Below, piece after piece: positions 55,350 to 64,000 of a stretch of 64,000 bases of DNA. Source of the DNA: Diphasiastrum complanatum (Eukaryota > Streptophyta > Lycopodiopsida > Lycopodiales > Lycopodiaceae); assembly GCA_029204225.1 (NCBI GenBank), contig MU832015.1:1-64000 (forward strand), read 5' to 3'. How positions within the stretch are numbered: position 1 is the first letter of the stretch; every line of letters begins with the position of its first letter. Below the pieces are notes generated by a model, which saw only the letters and a list, made by a program, of their open reading frames with translations, was not told the origin of the DNA and made no database searches. The translations under genes and the position numbers were made by a program.

Positions 55350-57300
55350 TTGAGCGAGATTTTCTTATTAGATCAAACTTTGGATACACCAATCACATTT
55401 TCACTAAATGTGTTGAATATAGCCTGGATATCAACGGAACCTATACTAGATCCGATTGAGGATGAACTCATTTCTGTGAGTCATGCCTTGACTTATGATG
55501 GCAATGCAGAATTTACAGATGAGCAGATTCTAAATCATATGGATTCGACCAGATTTGGAGTGCGTAATGTTTCTGATGAACCAACAATCAAACTGCCCAA
55601 AGTAGTTATATTGAAGCAAGACAAGATCACAAGATCGATGATAAAGAAACAAGCTAAACAACATTATAATACGGTCCTGAAATGGGAAAATCTCCCTCGG
55701 AAGATTGATTCAAAGGAAGTGCTACCTTTATTGGATAAAGGCAAAGGAAAAGTCGAGGATGATTCTTCAAGTCAGATTTCTAGTAAGACATCATCATCTA
55801 GGAAATCTTCACCTTTGAAGAAAGATTTATCATCTCGAAAGTCATCACCTCCACGATCAATTCTGCTAAGAAGGCTAAACGAAGATCCAAGACAAGTCTT
55901 TTCGAAAAAGAACAAGCAAACGTAGTTCAGCATGATATGTCCGAGCATTTTAAACGTTCTACACTAGATGATGTGGTTATCATGTTACCTAAAGCACATC
56001 GTGAACCTGAAGAACACATGCCGAAATCTACAGAAGTTTATGATGGCCCAGCTAAAACGCATCCAATGAATCTTGCTGAGCCAAGAGAACCGGAAAAGAT
56101 TGTACAAGTTGGATCACAACTTACTCCTGAACAGTATCAAGCACTCCGCTTGTTACTTATTAAGTATCAAGATTGTTTTGCATGGACTTATCAAGATTTG
56201 AAGGGTATTCCGACATCAGTGATTGAACATACCATACCTTTAGTACCTGATGTAGTTCCAAAGGTTACAAAGTTTTATCACTGTAATCCTGATGTAGCGG
56301 ATCTGATAAAGAAAGAACTTCAGAGATTGCTTGATGCCGATTTTATTTATGAGATCGAGCATACTGAATGGATTTCATCGATTGTCATTGTTCCTAGAGG
56401 ATTCTCCCATAACTTAAGTAACATGTTCCAAGGCTATAGCTCTTGAAACTGCATCTTCAAATGTTTTTGGTCAGAAGCATCCTTGTGATCAAGGCGCTCT
56501 TTAGCCTCGATGTCCTCTCGAATCTCGACAAGACAAAAAGCATGGGTGGATGTATCTTTAGAAGATAATCCAAATTTTAATAAAGGATCAAGCGAAGATA
56601 AGAATAGAGGAAATAACTTTGAGGAAGTATTGAGAAATTCATTAAGGCAAGTGAAAGATGAATTATTAAACATGGTCAGTCAAAAAATTAGTGAGAAAAA
56701 TGGGAAATTGAGGGTCTGTGTGAACCTCAAAGCATTGAACAAAGTGACGTGGAAGGATCACTTTGTGTTACCTTTTACTGAAAACATTTTGGATCGCCTT
56801 GCTGGAGCGAAAGCTTATAGTTTTCTGGATGGATTTAGTGGTTACAACCAGGCTAAGATCGCACCTGCCGATTGCCACAAAATCGGTTTTGCAACAGCAT
56901 GGGGCACCTATGCTTACAAAGTATGTCGTTTGGACTCTGTAATGCACTAAGTTCATTCCAAAGAGTAATGCAATTTGTTTTTAAAGATTATCTGCAAAAA
57001 TTCTTTGAGATTTACTTGGATATTTCTCTTAATCCAGAAAAATGTCAAATATGGATTTCCCACAGAGTTGTGCTTGGACATGTGATATCAAAACATGGTA
57101 TTGCCACAGATTATTCTAAGATCAAAGTTATTGTGGAATTGCCACCACCAGCAACAATTTGTGGAGTTTACATGTTTATGGGTCATGCGAACTACTATCG
57201 AATCTTTATTATCTTCTTTGTGGATTTAGCACGACCTATATACAAACTGACTATTGTTCCTATTTGAACAATAGAAGCGTTAGAAGCCTTTGAAAAATTA
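55350..57300 (+). pseudogene. gypsy D reverse transcriptase, interrupted and deleted
   Basis: The linker frame (55,350-55,925) precedes RT. RT starts near 56,100 (TPEQYQALRLLLIKYQDCFA, HTIPLVPDVVPKVTKF, LIKKELQRLLDADFIYEI). It breaks at VIVP (56,396) for a 300-bp foreign insert and resumes at GKLRVCVNLKALNKVTWKDH (56,701), FLDGFSGYNQAKIAP, then MSFGLCNALSSFQRVM. The catalytic box reads FEIYLD/ISLNPEKC. Against element C, 78 bp (26 codons) are missing in frame and the second Asp of YLDD goes with them. This RT is dead twice over. Confidence 0.9.
56396..56697 (-). mobile_element. copia gag fragment inserted in gypsy D RT
   Basis: The RT reading of D departs from C at 56,396 and returns at about 56,697. 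The insert's minus strand encodes LVEIREDIEAKERLDHKDAS, closely parallel to EEVEAREHLDHKDASEQ of copia family E gag (48,903-48,955). It has no LTR of its own, so it may be a repair-mediated filler rather than a full insertion. Confidence 0.75.
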
Positions 57301-58225
57301 AAAAAAGCATTAACTTCAGCACCAATACTGCATTCTCCAGATTGAACAATAGAATTTCAAGTTCATACAGATGCTTCAAAATATGCCATTGGATCAGTTT
57401 TGACGCAGCCAGGTGACTATAAGAAGGATTATCCTATACGATTTGCAAGCAGATAGCTTACAGATCCAGACAAGAATTATTCAACAACAGAACGTGAGGC
57501 ATTGGCCATGATTTTTTCTGTTTGGAAATTTCGTCACTACCTCATGGAAACGCACTTTGTATTTTATACGAATCATCAACCGTTACTTTACTTGGTAAAC
57601 AAGACGTGCAATACTGGACGTATTGCAAGATGGTTATTGTTATTGACTGAATTTGACTTTCAAATTGTACTTCAAAAGGAGAAACAATATTATCTAGATG
57701 ATCACGTTTCGTGAATCGAATCCACACCAGTTAACACTGAAGTGGATGATGAACTGCCATATGATGCGTTATTCTATGTTGAAGCAGTACCTGAGTGGGC
57801 AGCAGATATTGTTGAGTACCTGATGCTAGGACAACCAAATGAGTCCCTGACAAAAGTATAGAAGAGACAATTGATTCATAACACATAACCCTATCAATTA
57901 ATTGCAGGACAATTGTATCATCGTGGATCAGATAATATTTTATGAAGGTGTATTTTACTGCATGAAGTACCAGATTTAATCATGTTTTCACATGATGGCA
58001 TGAGTGGAGGACACTTCTCTACAAATATTATTGTTCGCAAACTTCTACAATCAGGTTGTTGGTGGCCTACACTTCACAAGGACACATAAAATTTTATTCA
58101 GACATGTGATGTTTGCCAGCAAGCACGACGACCTACTCGATAGAACTATGAACCCTTGCATCCGGTTTGATCGCAAGCACCGTTTGAAAAATGGGGACTG
58201 GATTATGTTGGACCTATTCACCCTG
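57301..58225 (+). pseudogene. gypsy D RNase H and integrase zinc domain
   Basis: RNase H: VHTDASKYAIGSVLTQPGDY, YSTTEREALAMIFSVWKF and THFVFYTNHQPLLYLVNK. Then the linker to GGHFSTNIIVRKLLQSGCWW and FIQTCDVCQQARRP, an intact CX2C pair here (element C has lost one Cys). At least eight in-frame stops occur, several where C has CAG or CAA. SPD-stop-TIEF replaces SPDWTIDF (TGG to TGA). Confidence 0.88.
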
Positions 58226-58227
58226 CC

Positions 58228-59064
58228 GTGCAAGGATCTCAGGCCCGATACATTATCGTAGCAACTGATTACATGACCAAGTGGGTTGAAGCCAAAGCTC
58301 TCAAAGTTGCTGATGTGAAATCTACGGCCAAGTTTCTATATGAAAATATTATCATCAGATTTGGATGTCCGATCGAGATTGTTAGTGACCGGGGTAGACA
58401 CTTTGTTAATCAAACAATAAAGTGTTTACTGGAAGATTTTTTTGTTATACACATATTTAGTAGTCCCTACTATCCCAGAGAGAATGGCCAAGCTGAATCT
58501 TCCAATAAGATTCTCTGCACCATTATGACAAAGACAGTTGAAGCGAGTCGGTCTGATTGGGAACATAAACTGTATGCAGCATTATGGGCATTCAGAACCG
58601 CTTACAAAAATAGTACAAATCAAACACCTTTTCAACTGGTTTATGGTCAAGATGTTGTCATGCCGATTGAGTTTTTAATCCCGTCTTTACGCATAGCGGC
58701 CACCGAACGATTAAATGATAATACGTCTTTACAACTCAGTCATGAAGCATTGCACAAATTATGTGAAACCTGATTGATGGCAGTTCATGCCTTAGCAGTA
58801 GAGAAAGCCCGTCGCAAGGCATAGCACGATTGCCGATTGCGCAAAAAAGATTTGAAAGCGGGAGATCTTGCATTAATGTACAAAACCAAGCTGATCAAGG
58901 GCAAGTTGAAATTTACCAGAAAAGGCCTGTATAAAGTGAAAGGAATCTTGAACTATGGAGCAGTAATTCTTGAGCACTTGGATGGAAAACGATTTGATAC
59001 TCTGGTGAATGGCAGCCGCTTACGCAAGTTTTGGCAGCCTGCTCCGCCAGTTCAGCAAGTTTGA
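58228..59064 (+). pseudogene. gypsy D integrase core and C-terminus
   Basis: VATDYMTKWVEA, EIVSDRGRHFVNQ and PRENGQAESSNK hold the D-D-E triad. FQLVYGQDVVMPIEFLIPSL follows. One stop at 58,771 (CAA-type to TGA) and a TGG to TAG at 58,824 separate the C-terminal part (KDLKAGDLALMYKTKLIKGK, ending FWQPAPPVQQV at 59,064). It is over 85 percent identical by eye to element C. Confidence 0.92.
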
Positions 59065-59779
59065 TCTCAATGGTTTTTTAATTTTATTTGTTTTTCAATT
59101 TTTTGTTTTTCAGTACTTAATTTGCTGAGTTTTTTGGAAAAAGACTTAGAAAATCACTATTTTGGTCAAATTTAGCGTATTCAATACCAGAAACCTTCGC
59201 TAAGTTCTCAGATTGTAAATCCAATCTAGATTTATCTAATTTGAGGTGGGCGAAGGTTCCTGTCTAGAAAAACCCCAGTTTTTTAGTTTGGCGAAGGATC
59301 AGTGATATGCCATTTTGAGAACCTTCGCCGAGCATCTTAACCTCATTATTAACCTTCGCCGACCTGTTAGATGATCTTAAGATGTCAAAATTAGGTTGTC
59401 CATAGGTTCAGGTCTTGGAAAAATACATTTATGACAATACCTAGGCGAAGGACCCACCTGGGCGAAGGTTCATCCTTCACTAGGCTTGGAAAATGTTTGC
59501 CTGATAGGTTCAAATCCCCAGAAACCTTCATTGAGATTTTTATACCCTATTATCACAGTATTGTACATGCTTGCAAATTTTTGTTCAGAACTGATCAGGC
59601 AAACTAGTATTCAGTGTAATGGACCCACCAAATTCACCTATAAGTTGACTGAATTCGATTCATTCCTCACTTGTGCTAGCAAAGCTCTTGCGAATTTTTA
59701 CCACGACTAAAGCCTTTCAAAATTCATGCACTACTTTCTGAGACACTTTTATGCATTTTATATTTCCTTTCTGATCATC
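59065..59779. promoter_or_regulatory. spacer with GGCGAAGG/CCTTCGCC motifs, element D
   Basis: The octamer GGCGAAGG or its complement CCTTCGCC occurs about eight times in both orientations (near 59,230, 59,282, 59,325, 59,354, 59,446 and 59,462), with further variants. Spacing parallels the element C spacer. ttcgccgagcatcttaacctc and ttcgccgacctgttagatg are shared with C nearly unchanged, although the region is not coding. Confidence 0.55.
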
Positions 59780-60253
59780 ATGTCTTCTACCGATACTTCC
59801 CAGTCTCCGCGCTATACTATCCATAGTGATGTCCCATCTGCAACGGACATCATGATCCTTCCTAGCACAAGCATGGTCACTCAGTGGATGACCCTTGCGG
59901 AGCCTTTGCTCACTGCAATGGGTATTCATGAGAGAGTCTTTTTTGGTCGCATCAATATGGAATCTATCACTCTTGCCTTCAGTTCATGGAAGGAAGAGAA
60001 ATCTAAATTTTATATCACTTTCCAGGGAGCCACACACAAGGTGCGTGTCATTGAGGCCGCCCTTGCAGCTATAGGTATAGCATCCGGCACGTAGGCCTCA
60101 CCCAATCACAAGCATGCCAAACAGGTCATCAAGCCATATATTGACCTCACCAACGACCTGCACTGGACCAATGATGGCTACCTTCGGGAAGCCATCATTG
60201 AGCCTTCAATCCACGCTGCTGCCCAGCTACTGAACAACTTCTTGATGGTTGGC
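59780..60253 (+). pseudogene. gypsy D extra ORF, N-terminal part only
   Basis: MSSTDTSQSPRYTIHSDVPS (ATG at 59,780), MTLAEPLLTAMGIHERVFFG, FYITFQGATHKVRVIEAALA, a CAG to TAG stop at 60,092, then YIDLTNDLHWTNDGYLREAI and LLNNFLMVGT, where it is cut. It matches element C residue by residue, and each copy has stops the other lacks, so the parental frame was open. Function unknown. Confidence 0.85.
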
Positions 60254-60869
60254 ACCATTGGATTTGAACTTCTAGTCTGTTTTGAACATTTTAGCTATTA
60301 TTTGGTACCTTTGAAACTTCTGGATTTGTTTTTGGTGTACTGATTGGTAGTTTCTATGCGCTGTTTAATAGTTTTGGTGATTTTGCACTTTTCACAAGTT
60401 TGTTCATTCGAAACATTTGAGATTGAGGTACTATTACAAATCGGTAGTATTGACACTTTAGTAACTAGTGGTACAATTGGTAATTCTGCAGTTTGGTACT
60501 AATGTAACCTTTTTTATTATTGGTAATTTGCAGTTTATAACTTTGACAAAATTGGTACTATTGGTTTTAATTTCTTTTGGTCTGTTTGGAACTTTTAAGA
60601 TTTTTTTTGGTACTTTTGGTACTTCTGGATTTACTATTTAAATTGGTTGGCATTTTCTATGCTTAGTTTGGAACTTTTAAGGTTTTGTTTGGTACTTTTG
60701 ATATTTCTAGATTAGTTTTTTAATACTGTTTGGCACTTTTATATTTTTTTTGGTAGTTTTTTTAAAATGTTTGATAGTTTTGAAGCTAATGTATAGTATA
60801 TACAGTGTTGGCTATTATTTGGTACTATTGTTTATTGCTTGGTGTTAATAATTTGGATTTTCATTGTAG
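60254..60869 (+). repeat. TTTGGTAC-rich intron, right side
   Basis: The words tttggtactttt, ttggtagttt and aattggtact recur at about 20-40 bp spacing. The intron ends with cattgtag at 60,869, a splice acceptor. Confidence 0.8.
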
Positions 60870-62878
60870 AGGGAATACGAAAAGCTAGAGTCAGATTGGA
60901 AGGATGCTCAAGGGTACACTGATTTTGTGAACCTCATGCAAGAGAGGATCAGCAGGGAACACAGATGCACTTTGTTCCCGATACCCCACATGGTGGGTGG
61001 AGTAGATTATATCCACACCCTTGGGTTTTGCGTTGCATGCGGCGAGTCTTTGGACTCCACCTTTCTTCTCGGATCATTCATGTTTACTTGCATGCATTCT
61101 TACCATCCATTTTATTTTGATGTGACCATAAGCACCAAAGACTTTTGTGTAAAACCAGGGCGCAGTGAGAAGATCCCTGAGGAGGCCAGAGCTTGGGCTC
61201 ACAAGGGGCTTGGAAAGAGTAAGTTTCTTTTGGTGCTGATTGCTTTGGTACTCTTGGAGTATTCCAACAACAGTATTTGTTACTCTTGGAGAACCCTAGA
61301 TTTATACATATAACATGTTTTTGAGTCTTTTCATGTTTTAGAGTACCAACTTTGGTTTTCTATTCTTGAATTTTGTTATGATAGGCAGTCTTTAGTTTTA
61401 AATTGATTGGCCCTACTTTAGCAATGATTGGTCTTAGAAGTCTTATCTAATAAGTTTAAACTATTGATCTTTTTGTACACATCGATCATGTGAGTTCTTG
61501 GGTGATATGGCTGTACATATTGAAAGTACATATTAGGACTTTTGGTTCTTCCCTTAATTTGAGAGCTCAGATTTGACATATTTGGAACTATTTTGTTTCA
61601 AATTTGGTAGTATTGTATGTGTGCATGAATCCCATTTTGATACTTTTGGCACTGATTCTTTCAACACTATTGAGTTGAACATGTGTGTTTATTAGCACAA
61701 GTTTTGTGTTTTTTATAACCATGTCTAGAATATACAAAAATTCAATAGAAAGTATTAATGTTAGTTTTTGTGCAAGTTGTTTGAGAAAGAGAAAGAGAGA
61801 AAGTTTTTGGTGGAGTTAAAGATAGTCAACATTCCCAATTTTATGAAGGGGTGTAGCCCTTGTTTTTTCCCTATTGAAGGCATGGTATCATAAACGGTTC
61901 TTTGTTGGACTTGAAACATCCACAAGGAAGGCCATGCTGATGGGAGGGAGCATTGTGGTGACAGTCTAGAATAGGATACAACCATATGGTTTGGGAATTT
62001 TGACTAACACTCTTCATGCTTCTTTCTATCACTTTCATTCTTGGTGGGTTCTTGGTACTTTTGGTTCTCCTAGAGTACCAAAGTTTTGTGGGTTGTTGGT
62101 ATTTTTTTGTTCATGATACTTCAGGAATTTTTTTTGTTTTTGGTTCTAGATTTTTTGTGTTCGAGATACTTATTTGTTGTGCTGAAGTACTGAAATGGTA
62201 CTATTGGTTGTTGTCTTAGTCTAAATCTTGATAAAGAAGACTTACCAAAATTGAGTTGAAATATGAAATCTGACACTATTGAGCTGAAATTTGAAATTTG
62301 TCATTTTCCTTCTCTGACCTTGCATAATCAGGTATAGATAGCCCTATGCCGACTAAGAGCCCCCCCCTGTGGGCAGTTTCTTGCATGAACACTAGTAACT
62401 AAACAAGGACCCATAGACGGGTTCAAATGAAGTGCTGGAAGAACTTTCAAAGTTCAAGGATGATATAGACTACAGCCCCACGATCAGTAGAGGAGGACAA
62501 AACAAGCAAGGCAAAAACTACTATTGGCATAGATGAGCTAGATGAATATGAGGAGGAAGAGCAAGACCACCAGGACCATCAAGAGAAGGACCAGCAAGAC
62601 CAACAACAGCAAGACTAGGCACAACAGAACTAGCGGGACCACCAGACAATGCAAGACCAATAGGGGAGGAAGAGCAAGAGGATGTGCATGTGGTGGATGT
62701 GGAAAATGAAGGGGCAGATGATGAAGGTAAAGGGCCTAAAAAAGAGAAAACAACAAGGGAGAAGGCCAGGGCAAAGAAGGGTGAAACTCTACACATTTCT
62801 GAACTTGAGACAGGTGAAGATCTGTGTGATGGTACGGTCCTAAGGAGAATATTCTCTCCTCTTGGAGAGAATACTTAG
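60870..62878 (+). pseudogene. 3' exons of an unrecognised multi-exon gene
   Basis: Exon a (60,870-61,219): REYEKLESDWKDAQGYTDFV, IPHMVGGVDYIHTLGFCVAC, FMFTCMHSYHPFYFDVTIST, EEARAWAHKGLG, then a donor (ggaaaga/gtaagt). The CxxC...CxxHSYHPFY arrangement suggests a degenerate zinc finger. Exon b (about 61,770-61,968): FLVELKIVNIPNFMKGCSPC and, one frame over, WYHKRFFVGLETSTRKAML. Exon c (62,334-62,878): an acidic, Gln/Lys-rich tail (GADDEGKGPKKEKTTREKAR), ending SPLGENT. Introns are TTTGGTAC-rich. It is probably the continuation of the exons at 51,643-52,140. Frameshifts suggest a relic. Family unknown; transposon-borne is possible. Confidence 0.5.
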
Positions 62879-64000
62879 CATGGAAACTTGCCCATCTCCA
62901 AAATTTTAGATTCTTGAGCTAGGTTTCCTCTCCTCTCTTGTATTCATTCATTGTGGCTTGGGAGTGAAGGGCTAGGGTGTTGACTAGCCTCTTCATGTTG
63001 GTTGAGTGGTTTATGCTCCACATGTGTCCTTTTGGTTTGCATGCGACAAGATTCTTGAAGATCTTCACTTGGCGATCAATATAATGACCCAAGTCTCTGG
63101 TATTCCAGACTAGGACCAGGGGCTAGGGATGGAGAAAAATAAAGGTACATGAATTTAACCCTCCTCAAGTTACAAGAGCCCCAGCCCCAGCCCCCATGGC
63201 ATTTCTCTACCTTGGGACCTTTCTTGGGTTTTAGTGTCCCTTCTCCCAAGCACAAACCCCTTTAAAGGACTTCTTTGAGAAAAAATTCGTAAGTTGTATA
63301 CATGAATAGTTTTATGGTCTACAATGTTACATTTACAAATTTGGTTTTTATTGTGGTTTGACTTAATAAAAACTCACCATTTGAGCATTGAGAAAGGAGG
63401 ATTGGTGAATATTTGAATGGTGGTGTAGTTCTATGAGTAGGAAGTTTGTGCATGAGTTGGTTCTTTTGAATTGGATGATTCAAGAATGAAAACAAGGAGT
63501 GGTGACAATTATATAATTAGAAGGATTGAGAGCAATGGAGTTCGGTAGTGGTTGTAGCAAAGGTAAATGTGACAATGAAAGTTCATCAATTATCGGGACA
63601 CAAAATTATGGCAAACATGTGATCAAAGGGCTTGGGTGTCATAAAGTCTTGTAGTGTTTTTTATTGATGGAGAATAATGCCAACAATGTGAGGTGAGAAT
63701 ATTGTCTTGCATGGAATCAACATGGAAATTGTACATGGATGTCTTATGCATATATGTGCATTTATGGGATGAAACATGTGATCAATGTCAATCAATACCT
63801 TGCCAAATATGGGAGTGACATGAAAAACATCTATCCCAAACCACTCCAGCACCCCACCTTCCCCACCAAGCATCCTGATATATCAAAGATGCGGTGAATT
63901 TCCAAATTGAACGATATCAAACTGATTGAATCTTGACATTAGTATAGGCAACTAACATGAACTAGCAGCTTGATCGCCACATCTTCCTTCTTTTGAAAAG
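62879..64000. other. no recognisable gene
   Basis: No domain seen. A minus-strand frame (63,661-63,873; GVLEWFGIDVFHVTPIFGKV, IDIDHMFHPINAHICI) has natural-looking composition but no recognised family and no supporting context. Confidence 0.35.

Larger units (their letters stand above)
52376..60253 (+). mobile_element. Ty3/gypsy element D, 3'-truncated, plus strand
   Basis: Order: 5' LTR, primer site, leader, gag, protease, RT (interrupted by a copia fragment), RNase H, integrase, GGCGAAGG spacer and extra ORF. The extra ORF is cut at about 60,253, where TTTGGTAC-rich sequence resumes. It is the same family as element C and fragment F. Pol carries many in-frame stops at positions where C has CAG, CAA, CGA or TGG, so C-to-T or G-to-A change is the main decay mode. 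Confidence 0.92.

Overview
This window reads as nuclear DNA from a land plant with a large, repeat-rich genome. It is AT-rich and intron-containing, and dominated by decayed LTR retrotransposons (Ty1/copia and Ty3/gypsy). Only two genes look intact: a class III peroxidase and a GPI-anchored lipid transfer protein, both plant-specific families. A Penelope-like reverse transcriptase relic and two transposase-like relics of poorly described families would fit a fern, lycophyte, bryophyte or gymnosperm better than a typical flowering plant, but that is an inference with low confidence. No rRNA, tRNA, CRISPR or bacterial features were seen.

Layout. 0-13 kb: copia relics of two families (A: 1-1,310 minus, 6,900-7,775 plus, 7,790-8,200 minus, 11,500-12,540 plus; B: about 1,700-3,000 plus, with LTR, primer site and gag start), a Penelope-like RT relic (5.1-6.3 kb), a 138-bp-period repeat, a CA microsatellite and a GTACCAAA-rich tract. 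15.1-17.0 kb: four-exon peroxidase gene, minus strand. 17.6-18.7 kb: a GC-rich inverted-repeat element and a 290-bp tandem repeat. 19.8-26.8 kb: minus-strand gypsy element C, with a 3' LTR whose centre is inverted, a roughly 940-codon extra ORF and a decayed pol. 26.8-27.3 kb: a 30-bp minisatellite and a perfect 25-bp hairpin that welds C to copia element B (27.2-32.0 kb, minus). 32.0-33.4 kb: relic of a protein with a DUF7869-like domain, fused to a deleted gypsy fragment F ending in a full LTR (34,439-35,183). 35.5-38.3 kb: a copia fragment and an unrecognised CxxC protein.

40.2-41.7 kb: three-exon LTPG gene, minus strand. 43.7-44.2 kb: a cluster of six near-palindromes around AGCACGCCGGCGTGCT. 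44.6-46.3 kb: a putative small gene with a TATA box, two copies of its upstream region, and between them a TATA box followed by a 39-bp-stem hairpin that looks like a small-RNA precursor. 46.3-49.3 kb: copia relics including a third family (E) with primer site and gag. 51.3-62.9 kb: an unrecognised multi-exon gene, or gene-bearing transposon, whose introns are saturated with TTTGGTAC. It appears to be split by plus-strand gypsy element D (52,376-60,253).

The two gypsy copies C and D, together with fragment F, show one family: LTR, tRNA primer site, gag, DGGSG protease, RT/RNase H, integrase, a spacer full of GGCGAAGG motifs in both orientations, an extra 3' ORF of unknown function, polypurine tract and LTR. 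Copies are inactivated by frameshifts, by stops that mostly look like C-to-T or G-to-A changes, and by nested insertions.
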